Source: Coraliomargarita algicola (lineage in GTDB: Bacteria > Verrucomicrobiota > Verrucomicrobiia > Opitutales > Coraliomargaritaceae). Taken from it: a DNA stretch of 64,000 nt. How positions within the stretch are numbered: position 1 is the first letter of the stretch; each line of letters begins with the position of its first letter. Positions 30,250-37,948 of this stretch are shown piece by piece. The DNA is taken from NCBI RefSeq assembly GCF_033878955.1, contig NZ_CP138858.1:2356001-2420000 (forward strand). The letters are read 5' to 3'. The notes beneath the pieces were generated by a model that was not told the DNA's origin, ran no database searches, and worked only from the letters and a program-made list of their open reading frames with translations. Position numbers and translations under genes: made by a program.

Positions 30250-30792
30250 TTACGCGCTCAAATGCTTCTGGTAAGCCTTCCAAAAATCTTCCCAGAAGTG
30301 CACCTTCCTCGGGTCCAACTTAGGATATCCTGGGAAAAGTGCACCCGCATAAGGCCATTCCCGCCAGTCTTCAACCAGTTCAGCCCGCTCGGCGTTACGC
30401 AGAATATAAACAGCCACAGGCGCAAATGCTTCGCGAGAACGATCGGACTCACGCAACACACTCTCATAAGGTTGGTGCTGCAGTTTTAAAGGCGACAGCA
30501 ACAGGTTCCACTCGCGTCGCATCCAACGAATGGCTGCCCGTTGTTGAGCTCGAACATCATATCCAACCAACAGAAAATGACCATGATCCGGCATCAGGCA
30601 GTAAGCCGGGCAACATAAAAACTCACGAGCGAATGCGTGTAGGCAAATCTCACGCAAAGCGGCATGATGGACTGGATCTAGCCAACCCGTCGCCTGGCCC
30701 TTCAAACACATCGTCCAATGGACAAAACTAATGCCCTCGTAATAGCTAGAATCCAGACGCCTCAAGCCACCCTTATATTCTGGCTCGTCCAT
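30250..30792 (-). CDS. REP-associated tyrosine transposase (RAYT, Y1_Tnp/IS200-like)
   Basis: 180 residues. The HUH-type motif is HGH (His70 and His72 in CLMPDHGHFLLVGYD), and the candidate catalytic tyrosine is Tyr129 in VAVYILRNAERAELVEDW, followed by WPYAGAL. Both are hallmarks of the TnpA_REP/RAYT branch of the IS200/IS605 superfamily. RAYTs are single-copy, domesticated enzymes that cut single-stranded REP hairpins carrying a GTAG (or similar) tetranucleotide. Exactly such GTAG hairpins lie on both sides of this gene (30139-30233, and 30848 onward). The Gly between the two His residues is less usual than a hydrophobic residue. It probably mobilises or maintains the REPIN family in this genome. 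Confidence 0.85.
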   Translation of the reverse strand: MDEPEYKGGLRRLDSSYYEGISFVHWTMCLKGQATGWLDPVHHAALREICLHAFAREFLCCPAYCLMPDHGHFLLVGYDVRAQQRAAIRWMRREWNLLLSPLKLQHQPYESVLRESDRSREAFAPVAVYILRNAERAELVEDWREWPYAGALFPGYPKLDPRKVHFWEDFWKAYQKHLSA

Positions 30793-30847
30793 GCAGATAG
30801 GCTCCAGAAATCCGATAATAACTCAAGCCTAAAGGAGCGAAGATAAG

Positions 30848-30874
30848 GGACGCGACTGGCGTCGCATCGCTACA
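30848..30874. repeat. Half REP (right arm) upstream of RAYT
   Basis: GGACGCGACTGGCGTCGCAT followed by CGCTACA is an intact right-hand REP (GCGAC/GTCGC stem, CTAC end) without centre or left arm. It lies 56 bases upstream of the RAYT start codon and is joined to the next unit by the linker AAAAAAAACCGGCAC. Confidence 0.8.
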
Positions 30875-30888
30875 AAAAAAACCGGCAC

Positions 30889-30998
30889 TGTAGCGAACTT
30901 GCGCTAGCGAGGTCTCGAGGAACGCCGAACATCCAACGCTCAACGCCCAATGTTGAATTCCTGGCCGCACAGGACGCGACTGGCGTCGCATCGCTACA
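30889..30998. repeat. REPIN unit (110 bp)
   Basis: TGTAGCGAACTTGCGCTAGC opens the unit and GTCGCATCGCTACA closes it. The centre contains GCCGAACATCCAACGCTCAA and a CCCAATGTTGAATTCC segment. It is the same length as the next copy, from which it is separated by the linker AAAAAAACACGGCAC. Confidence 0.9.
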
Positions 30999-31013
30999 AA
31001 AAAAACACGGCAC

Positions 31014-31123
31014 CGTAGCGAACTCGCGCTAGCGAGGTCTCGGGGAACGCCGAACATCCAACGCTCAACATCCAATGTTGCATTCCTGGTCCGCTCGGAC
31101 GCGACCGGCGTCGCATCGCTACA
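31014..31123. repeat. REPIN unit (110 bp)
   Basis: CGTAGCGAACTCGCGCTAGC opens and GTCGCATCGCTACA closes the unit. The left stem is CTCGC-GCTA-GCGAG, the right stem GCGAC-CGGC-GTCGC. The central TCAACATCCAATGTTG can itself fold (CAACA..TGTTG). It ends 56 bases before the thioesterase start. Confidence 0.9.
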
Positions 31124-31179
31124 GACAAAAATGACTCCTAAGATTGCCTTTCGCGTCAGCAACGGCATCACTGCCACGC

Positions 31180-31641
31180 ATGCCTTACGAACACACTTCC
31201 ACCCGCCGTATCGAGTTTTCGGAAACCGACATGGCGGGACTTGTCCATTTCTCTAATTTTTTTAAATATATGGAGACGGCTGAACGCGACTTTTTCGAAG
31301 CAGCCGGCGTGGACCTCATTCGCACCAAACCCGGCGAACTGGTCGGCTGGCCACGCGCCCGAGCGGAGTGTAAATTCTCTGCACCACTACGCTTTGGCGA
31401 TACCATCGACATCCATCTCGCAGTCAGATCGGTTAAAGATCGAGCCATTGATTACCAGTTCCGCATCTTCCGCCGTAATCCAGACGGCTCCCGCACACAG
31501 GCTGGTAAAGGACATATGACCACCATTCTCGCACAACTCTGCGAAGACGGCGCGCTCAAATCAATAGAGCTACCCGACGACGTGCGCGCACGCATCACTG
31601 AAGCACCGGCCGAAGTGCTCCAACGACCTAAGGGGGTTTAA
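31180..31641 (+). CDS. Acyl-CoA thioesterase, 4HBT/YbgC-like hotdog protein
   Basis: 153 residues from the ATG at 31180. RIEFSETDMAGLVHFSNFFKYMETAERDFF carries the 4HBT active-site Asp and the conserved HFxN-F-x2-ME segment; the C-terminal strand has KGHMTTILAQL. YbgC-type enzymes hydrolyse acyl-CoA or acyl-ACP thioesters, sometimes in phospholipid metabolism with Tol-Pal, but no tol genes are present here. Located 15 bases before surE, so probably co-transcribed with it. Confidence 0.85.
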   Translation: MPYEHTSTRRIEFSETDMAGLVHFSNFFKYMETAERDFFEAAGVDLIRTKPGELVGWPRARAECKFSAPLRFGDTIDIHLAVRSVKDRAIDYQFRIFRRNPDGSRTQAGKGHMTTILAQLCEDGALKSIELPDDVRARITEAPAEVLQRPKGV

Positions 31642-31656
31642 GCCCAATATAAACCA

Positions 31657-32442
31657 ATGAAACCACACGCACTCATCACCAACGACGACGGCATCCAGTC
31701 CGCCTTCCTTCACCGCCTCGTCGAGTCGCTGCTCCCGCATTTTCGTGTTTCGGTGGCTGCGCCTGCCTTCGAGCAAAGCTGGACCGGACGTTGCATGACT
31801 CGCCACGGCGAGATTGAAGTCATCGACAGCCCATCCTATTTCGCAGATGGCGTGCAGGCTTGGGCCATTAGCGGAACCCCCTCAGACTGCGTCAATATAG
31901 CACTGGGTAACTTACTCCCCGAAAAGCCAGACATTGTGCTATCGGGTATCAATATCGGGTTTAATACCACCGAAACTTTAATCCTCAGCTCGGGCACAGT
32001 CGCTGGTGCGATCGAGGGCGTGTTATGGGATTTACCCGCGATTGCCTTTAGCCAGAGCGTCCCCAACCACCTATTCGACTCCATTCGCGATGCAAATGGT
32101 CAAGGCAACGAGGCCTTCAATGCATCACTGAAGGAAGCCGCAAACCATGCCGCCCAAATGGCGCTCGACACGCTCCAAGACAAATCCGCCTATATCGGCA
32201 GCGTCATCAACATCAACTTCCCACTAGAGACGACAGCCGATACGCCCGTCGTCGAAACCTTCCCAGCCAAGCTACAACTCGGTAGCCTCTTCGCTGAAAC
32301 GAGCCCAGGCAAATACAACTTCCGCTACTCGGACGGCACTGTAGTCGATCCACACCCAAATTCCGACCGTGCAGTGCTCGAAAGTGGGCGCATCAGCCGC
32401 AGTCTACTAAACTTCTCCCGAATCGGCAGGCCTCACGAATAA
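31657..32442 (+). CDS. surE: 5'/3'-nucleotidase SurE
   Basis: 261 residues. The metal-binding N-terminus ALITNDDGI (Asn9, Asp10, Asp11), Ser in FEQSWTG, WAISGTPSDCVNIAL and the metal Asn in SGINIGFN are all as in SurE phosphatases, which dephosphorylate nucleoside monophosphates and short polyphosphates. The length is normal. The usual neighbours pcm, rpoS and nlpD are absent. Confidence 0.9.
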   Translation: MKPHALITNDDGIQSAFLHRLVESLLPHFRVSVAAPAFEQSWTGRCMTRHGEIEVIDSPSYFADGVQAWAISGTPSDCVNIALGNLLPEKPDIVLSGINIGFNTTETLILSSGTVAGAIEGVLWDLPAIAFSQSVPNHLFDSIRDANGQGNEAFNASLKEAANHAAQMALDTLQDKSAYIGSVININFPLETTADTPVVETFPAKLQLGSLFAETSPGKYNFRYSDGTVVDPHPNSDRAVLESGRISRSLLNFSRIGRPHE

Positions 32443-32480
32443 TTCTTGCCTGTTGTGACTGTGAAAAATAGGCACTAGAT

Positions 32481-33995
32481 ATGATTTCATTCTCCGCGCA
32501 GAGATGCACACTAATTTTCCGATCCTTGGCCGCCCTCTTCTGCGGCCTGCTGATCTCCAGCCTACTCAGCTTAAACGCTCACGCACAAAGTAGCGACGAG
32601 CTCTTTCGCGGCACTTGGCAAATCGAGACTCCGAACCAAGGCACCCTTGTCATGATCGTAAAGGGGCAAGGTCGCGCCTCTTACTTCTGGGGCGACAACA
32701 GTGACCGCAGCGTCTACCAAGGCAACTGGACCAGCACCGAAGAAAGCGCCACTCTCCGATGGTCCGACGGCAGTCAACATCGCATTCAACGTGACAAACT
32801 CGGCTTCGTCATCATCCATATCGACAACAGCGGCTCCGAGCGCTACAGCGCCAAGGCCCAACAAGTGCCCGCGGAAATCCTCGGGCAGTGGGCCAAACCT
32901 CCCGCCAAAGAAAATGCACTCGCCTCGGATCGCGACAGAGCCAAGGGCTACTTCGGCATCTGGAAAATCGGCTCCGATGACGCATCCGCCGAGTACGTAT
33001 TCATCGAATCAGATCGCTCCGCGGCCACCACCGCGGGCGCCCAAGGTGGCTTACGCGGCTCTTGGGCCAAACAAGGCAGCGAACTCCACATCGCCTGGGA
33101 CAGTGGACAATACTCGATCCTTCGCCCCAATAAACGTGAATTTAGCTATAAAATCATCGAGCCCGGACAAATCATTGAAGACGACGAGAGCGAAATGCGC
33201 CCCGCAGCCCGCACCATCGAAGACAAAGTGCCCAGCGCGTGGATGGCCAACTACAAAGCAGAGCGCACCGTCCACACCGGCGGCATCGCCTTTTCCAGCC
33301 GTAAAAACGCCCTCGCCTTCTACCGCGGCGACTGGATCATAAAACTCTCCGAAAACTCATTTGAACGCGTCGAAATCGCTCGCTTCGGCAATCTCAACAC
33401 TTCCCTCGACCGCAACCTCGAAGGCGACTGGAAGATGCAAGGACAAGACATTTTCATGCGCTGGGACGACGGCATGCGCAAAATCTTAAGCCCCATCGGC
33501 CGCGGCTTCGTGGTCTACGAATACAAACCAGGACGTCCACTGGATGGGGTGCCCACACGCACACGAGCCGCCACCCCCACCGACAGCAGCAAACTCGCCG
33601 CACACTTAAAAGGGCGTGAAGATGTAGGCCAACAAATGATTCATCTCGCCGAAGCCGCTGGCATCGACGCTGCCCAACAACAAGAGGCGGGCTGGGGACG
33701 CACCTTTGCACGCTGGGCATGGCCCTTCGGTGAGAATGAAAGCGCCACTTCTCCCGACGCCATGCTGGCAGCTGAATACGAAGGAACTCATGTGAGCGAC
33801 CCATGGTGGTGGCCTTTCTGGAGCGAAAAAGCCGCAGCCACAGCACCCGATAGCACTACCGATGTCGAAACTGCCGCGGCCACAACTGCCGTAGAAACAC
33901 CCGCTCCAAGTCCCGACGCCGCGCCCCCAACAGCCGAGCCAGAAGCTCCCACTGCGAAAAAATCCTCCGCCCGCGAATGGATCTGGCCCTTCTAA
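32481..33995 (+). CDS. Secreted protein of unknown function with three repeats and WPF motifs
   Basis: 504 residues with a signal peptide (cleavage near NAHAQ-SSD, residue 36). Three imperfect repeats (about 40-125, 155-235, 258-345) each hold a G.W.I or G.W.M strand, a basic or acidic strand, W..G....W and a closing I/V-rich strand (for example RGTWQIETP..TLVMIVKGQG and FGIWKIGSDDASAEYVFIES), suggesting a repeated small beta fold. The C-terminus is Pro/Ala-rich and contains three Trp-Pro-Phe motifs: RWAWPFGE, WWWPFWSE and the terminal EWIWPF. I do not recognise the family. The WPF motifs may be binding or sorting signals. Confidence 0.65.
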   Translation: MISFSAQRCTLIFRSLAALFCGLLISSLLSLNAHAQSSDELFRGTWQIETPNQGTLVMIVKGQGRASYFWGDNSDRSVYQGNWTSTEESATLRWSDGSQHRIQRDKLGFVIIHIDNSGSERYSAKAQQVPAEILGQWAKPPAKENALASDRDRAKGYFGIWKIGSDDASAEYVFIESDRSAATTAGAQGGLRGSWAKQGSELHIAWDSGQYSILRPNKREFSYKIIEPGQIIEDDESEMRPAARTIEDKVPSAWMANYKAERTVHTGGIAFSSRKNALAFYRGDWIIKLSENSFERVEIARFGNLNTSLDRNLEGDWKMQGQDIFMRWDDGMRKILSPIGRGFVVYEYKPGRPLDGVPTRTRAATPTDSSKLAAHLKGREDVGQQMIHLAEAAGIDAAQQQEAGWGRTFARWAWPFGENESATSPDAMLAAEYEGTHVSDPWWWPFWSEKAAATAPDSTTDVETAAATTAVETPAPSPDAAPPTAEPEAPTAKKSSAREWIWPF

Positions 33996-34035
33996 ACCAA
34001 CCTCGCCCAAGCACTATTTTCAAACCACTCAAACA

Positions 34036-35319
34036 ATGAGCACAGCAACATCCAATCCCGCCCTCAACGCCAACCCGATCGCCGCAATCGATCCTGAAAT
34101 CGCCGCCGCCATCGCTGCGGAGCGTCAACGCCAAGAAAGCCACATCGAGCTCATCGCGTCGGAAAATTTCACTTACCCAGCCGTCATGGAAGCTCAAGGC
34201 AGCATCCTGACCAACAAATACGCTGAAGGCTATCCCGGCAAACGCTGGTATGGCGGTTGCGAACACGTCGATGTCGTCGAGCGCCTCGCCATCGAGCGCG
34301 CCAAAGAACTCTTCGGCGCAGATCACGCAAACGTGCAGCCCCACTCTGGCTCGCAAGCTAATTTCGCAGTGTACACCTCCGTGCTCCAACCAGGCGACAA
34401 GGTGCTGGGCATGAACCTCGCCCACGGCGGACACCTCACACACGGCAGCCCCGTCAATTTCTCGGGCAAACTCTACGAATTCGTGCAATACGGCGTCGGC
34501 GAAGACACCGGCCTGATTAACTACGACGAACTCGCTGCAGTGGCCGAAAAGGAAAAGCCCAAAATGATCACTGTAGGCGCATCCGCTTACTCACGCATCA
34601 TCGACTTCGAACGTATGGGCGAAATCGCTCGCTCCGTCGGCGCCTATCTCTTCGCCGACATTGCTCACATCGCAGGGTTGGTTGCCGCAGGCGTTCATCC
34701 TTCTCCTGTGCCACACGCCGACTTCGTCACCACCACCACGCACAAGACCCTACGCGGCCCACGTGGCGGCCTGATTCTTTGCAAAGCGGAGCACGCAAAA
34801 ATCATCGACTCTGCAATGTTCCCAGGCGGCCAAGGCGGCCCGCTCATGCACGTCATCGCAGCCAAAGCAGTCTGCTTCGGTGAAGCCCTCAAGCCCAGCT
34901 TCAAGGACTACGCCGCTCAAATCGTCAAAAACTCGCAAGCACTCGCGGCAGCCATGATGGAACGTGGCTACAAGCTCATCTCCGGGGGCTCCGACAATCA
35001 CCTCTTCTTGGTCGACCTACGCGAAAACCTGCCTGACCTCACAGCCAAGGTCGCGCAAGAGACGCTCGATCGCGCGCACATCACTTGCAACAAGAACACC
35101 GTGCCCTTCGAGACACGCTCTCCTTTCAAAGCATCCGGTATTCGCCTCGGCACACCGGCGGTCACCAGCCGCGGCTTCGTTGAAGCCGACATGGTCACCA
35201 TCGCCGACTGCATCGATACCGTGCTGAAAGCCATCGACACCGACGGTCTGGACGCAGCACTCGAAGACGTCAAAGCACGCGTTGCTGAGCTTGCCGCAAA
35301 ATATCCACTGCCTTACTAA
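34036..35319 (+). CDS. glyA: Serine hydroxymethyltransferase
   Basis: 427 residues, the standard length. Markers: ELIASENFTYPAVMEAQGS, NKYAEGYPGKRWYGGCEHVD, QPHSGSQAN, ADIAHIAGLVAAG and the PLP lysine in TTTTHKTLRGPRGG. It interconverts serine and glycine while loading tetrahydrofolate with a one-carbon unit. A terminator follows 25 bases after the stop, so glyA is probably the last gene of its transcript. Confidence 0.96.
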   Translation: MSTATSNPALNANPIAAIDPEIAAAIAAERQRQESHIELIASENFTYPAVMEAQGSILTNKYAEGYPGKRWYGGCEHVDVVERLAIERAKELFGADHANVQPHSGSQANFAVYTSVLQPGDKVLGMNLAHGGHLTHGSPVNFSGKLYEFVQYGVGEDTGLINYDELAAVAEKEKPKMITVGASAYSRIIDFERMGEIARSVGAYLFADIAHIAGLVAAGVHPSPVPHADFVTTTTHKTLRGPRGGLILCKAEHAKIIDSAMFPGGQGGPLMHVIAAKAVCFGEALKPSFKDYAAQIVKNSQALAAAMMERGYKLISGGSDNHLFLVDLRENLPDLTAKVAQETLDRAHITCNKNTVPFETRSPFKASGIRLGTPAVTSRGFVEADMVTIADCIDTVLKAIDTDGLDAALEDVKARVAELAAKYPLPY

Positions 35320-35344
35320 GGCAGCGCTTATAATTTAAATCCAA

Positions 35345-35376
35345 GGCGGACCTGCGAAAGCAAGTCCGCCTTTTTT
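35345..35376 (+). terminator. Intrinsic terminator of glyA
   Basis: GGCGGAC (35345-35351) pairs with GTCCGCC (35364-35370), with an inner TGC-GAAA-GCA, and is followed by six T (35371-35376). The truncated REPIN begins only a few bases further on. Confidence 0.9.
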
Positions 35377-35382
35377 ATATAA

Positions 35383-35465
35383 CTTGGGAACGTTGAACGT
35401 CCAACGCTCAACTTCCAATGTTGAATTGCACCGCGCACGGACGTGACTGGCGTCACATCGATACA
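35383..35465. repeat. REPIN truncated (left REP missing), covariant right arm
   Basis: Starts within the central part (GGGAACGTTGAACGTCCAAC) and ends GTCACATCGATACA. The right stem is GTGAC-TGGC-GTCAC instead of GCGAC-TGGC-GTCGC: both sides have changed so that pairing is kept. Confidence 0.8.
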
Positions 35466-35473
35466 CCTCAATC

Positions 35474-35569
35474 TGTAGCGAACTCGCGCCAGCGAGGTCT
35501 CGGGGAACGTCGAACGTCCAACGTTGCATTCCAGGACTCCACAGACGTGACTGGCGTCACATCGCTACA
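35474..35569. repeat. REPIN unit overlapping the 3' end of phoH (96 bp)
   Basis: TGTAGCGAACTCGCGCCAGC opens the unit, and ACGTGACTGGCGTCACATCG plus CTACA close it. The right stem is again the GTGAC/GTCAC version. Read on the minus strand, its terminal TGTAGCGA contains the TAG stop codon (35565-35567) of the phoH gene. Confidence 0.9.
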
Positions 35570-37151
35570 ACAGATCTGCCGCCAGGTCCGCCAACTCGGA
35601 GCGCACACCTGTCGCTAATTCCAAGTGAGCAGTGATCTCCGTGCCCTTCAGTCGCTGCGCGGTGTGCACCAATCCATTGGACCACGCATCCAAGAACATA
35701 CTGTCCACTTGATACGGATCCCCGAGCAGGATCACCTTCGAGCCCTCAGCCATGCGGCTGACAACTGTCTTGGCCTCATGCGGTGTTAGATTCTGCGCTT
35801 CATCGATAATAAAAATCGTATTCGAGAGCGAACGGCCGCGAATGAAGGTCATAGCTTCCACCTCGACCATGCCGTAATCAAATAGGAACTGAAAGGGCTT
35901 GCGCGGCTTATTATCCTCTTCGGCGCTCTCCTGCTTTGAGGGCTGCTTAGCCAGTTTCGCCATCGCCTTCTTGCGCTTACGCGTCGAGGTAATCCGGTTA
36001 ATGTGCGAATCCTCATTGGCGGGCTCTTCCTGCTTCACCACCTTGCGATTACTGAAGAGCACTTCCAAATTATCAAAAAACGGCGCGATATAGGGTGCCA
36101 TTTTTTCTTCCAGCGTCCCAGGCAAGGCGCCGGTATCTTTACCAATATGCACCAGAGGACGCGTAATAAAGACACGCTCATATAAGTTGTCCTCTCCGAT
36201 GGTTTGAAACAGTGCCATCGCAATCGAGACCAGAGTCTTCCCCGTGCCCGCCTTACCACTGCAGGTCACGAGCTTAATATCTTCATCCAACAACGCATCC
36301 ATCAGCATCCGTTGCTCTGAATTGAGCGGATGAATACGAATCCCTTTGGGAATTTTCACCCCCACATCCGAGCCTAGAATTAAGGCATCGATCTGACCAT
36401 CGCCTCGGTAGCGGGCTGGCTCGCTAAACTCACCATTGCTGATGTAAATATACTCATTCAGATACAAGTGACTGGTCAGCTCAGGCGAGAGGTCGACCCC
36501 CTGCTCTTCCAGAAAACGCTCATAGTCCGCATCCTCCACTACGATCGTCTTACAACCACCGCCCAGTTTGGCAGTGGTCACCTTGTCATTCATGTAATCC
36601 TGCACTTCCAAGCCGAGCGCAATGCCCTTGAGTGCCATATTGGCATCTTTGGTCACTAGAATAACACGACTATCAGGACATACATCCTTAAGAAAAAAGA
36701 CAGACGCCAAAATCCGGCTGTCCATTTTCTCCATATTTACCAGCGTAGCCTTCAGTCGGTTGAGTCCTTCGTTCTCACTCTCGCCAGTTACCATGTAATC
36801 ATTGATCACCACCACCAAGCGCCCGCCGTTCGGCAGGTCCCGGCTCAGCGCCGAGCTGCCCTTACCATTGAGTTCCGGCGGCGTTTCCAAGCCTTCGTCA
36901 AAGAGCGCACGCAAGTCGCGGTGTATTTTACGTGCGGAAAACCCGAGCTCCCCGGGAGCCGATTTCTTACCATCGAGTTCCTCCAAGACCTCGACTGGAA
37001 TCGCAATCGTATTATCCTCAAATTTATGGAGGCACTGCGGATCGTGCAAAAGAACATTAGTATCGAGGACAAAGATCTTGGCCTTGGACTCGGAGGACGT
37101 GGGCGATTTTTCTTTTAACAAGGTATTTGTATAAATGAGAGCGAAATACAA
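35565..37151 (-). CDS. PhoH-family ATPase with N-terminal PIN domain (YlaK-like)
   Basis: 528 residues if started at the TTG at 37151. The PIN domain (KIFVLDTNVLLHDP, EVLEELDGKK, VILVTKDANMALKG) is followed by the PhoH ATPase with Walker A CSGKAGTGKTLVS, Walker B TIFIIDEAQNLTPHE and GDPYQVDS. A 60-residue Lys/Glu-rich insert (about 385-430) interrupts the ATPase domain. PIN-PhoH proteins act as ATP-dependent RNA helicase-nucleases. No ATG lies before the PIN domain, so a TTG start (37151 or 37121) is likely and the N-terminus is uncertain. The stop codon is supplied by a REPIN end. Confidence 0.88.
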   Translation of the reverse strand: MYFALIYTNTLLKEKSPTSSESKAKIFVLDTNVLLHDPQCLHKFEDNTIAIPVEVLEELDGKKSAPGELGFSARKIHRDLRALFDEGLETPPELNGKGSSALSRDLPNGGRLVVVINDYMVTGESENEGLNRLKATLVNMEKMDSRILASVFFLKDVCPDSRVILVTKDANMALKGIALGLEVQDYMNDKVTTAKLGGGCKTIVVEDADYERFLEEQGVDLSPELTSHLYLNEYIYISNGEFSEPARYRGDGQIDALILGSDVGVKIPKGIRIHPLNSEQRMLMDALLDEDIKLVTCSGKAGTGKTLVSIAMALFQTIGEDNLYERVFITRPLVHIGKDTGALPGTLEEKMAPYIAPFFDNLEVLFSNRKVVKQEEPANEDSHINRITSTRKRKKAMAKLAKQPSKQESAEEDNKPRKPFQFLFDYGMVEVEAMTFIRGRSLSNTIFIIDEAQNLTPHEAKTVVSRMAEGSKVILLGDPYQVDSMFLDAWSNGLVHTAQRLKGTEITAHLELATGVRSELADLAADLL

Positions 37152-37254
37152 TTCCGGTATTTGCAGCCGGACCGAAATGAACTAGAACTAAGCTGAATTG
37201 CCCCCTCCTCCAGCGCAAGCGGTAAACCGACATCGCCGAACTTTTTCACATAAA

Positions 37255-37944
37255 ATGCACAGCTCCAACCAAATCTTCGAACCGATCACTCAACACAGTT
37301 TTCAGGATGAAGCCTTGCTCAGACTCGCACTCACCCACTCCAGTTGCGATCGAGCAACGGGCGATAATCAGCGTCTGGAATTTCTCGGGGACGCCGTGCT
37401 CGACCTGGTGATCGCCGAAACACTCTACCAAAAGTTCCCACAGGCCGACGAGGGCACACTCGACCGCTCACGCGCCAGTATTGTCAATGGTAAATCTCTC
37501 GCGCGTGTCGCACGCAGCAATGATCTCGGCAAATATCTGGAAGTCAGCGAAGCGCATCGCCAACATCAGGCCGAACCGAGTAAGGCGATGCTCGAAGACG
37601 CACTCGAAGCACTCATCGGCGCCGTGTACCTCGACGCCGGCCTCGACGCGGCACGCCAAGCAATCCGCCAGCTCTTCGGCGATCAGATCGAAGCCATCGA
37701 GCTCACCGCCAGCAGCCAAAACCCAAAAGGCAAATTACAAGAGTGGTCGCAAAAACACCACGCCGGCGAAGTTCCCCGCTATCAAGAATTGCCCGCCGAA
37801 GGTCCGGACCACGACCGTCACTACAACGCCGCCGTTTTTCTGGGAGACAAAGAGCTCGGGCGTGGCACCGGTAGCTCTAAAAAGACCGCCGAAGCCAATG
37901 CCGCCCAAGCCGCGCTCAAGCATTTAGAGTCATTCAACAGCTAA
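37255..37944 (+). CDS. rnc: Ribonuclease III
   Basis: 229 residues from the ATG at 37255 (a TTG-started frame opens at 37198 but adds a Pro-rich tail with no counterpart). The signature RLEFLGDAVLDLVIAE and the second acidic site LEDALEALIGAVYLD form the active site, and a double-stranded-RNA-binding domain (about 152-225) ends with SSKKTAEANAAQAAL. It cleaves double-stranded RNA in rRNA maturation and mRNA turnover. It is followed after 4 bases by mfd, so the two are co-transcribed. Confidence 0.94.
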   Translation: MHSSNQIFEPITQHSFQDEALLRLALTHSSCDRATGDNQRLEFLGDAVLDLVIAETLYQKFPQADEGTLDRSRASIVNGKSLARVARSNDLGKYLEVSEAHRQHQAEPSKAMLEDALEALIGAVYLDAGLDAARQAIRQLFGDQIEAIELTASSQNPKGKLQEWSQKHHAGEVPRYQELPAEGPDHDRHYNAAVFLGDKELGRGTGSSKKTAEANAAQAALKHLESFNS

Positions 37945-37948
37945 CGCA

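Noticed and set aside
30250..30792. IS200/IS605 insertion sequence
   Set aside because: The protein has RAYT features, no TnpB partner and no IS ends. The flanking hairpins are the dispersed REP family.
33856..34488. 210-residue minus-strand frame over the start of glyA
   Set aside because: Overlaps two well-supported plus-strand genes and their codon pattern; no motif.
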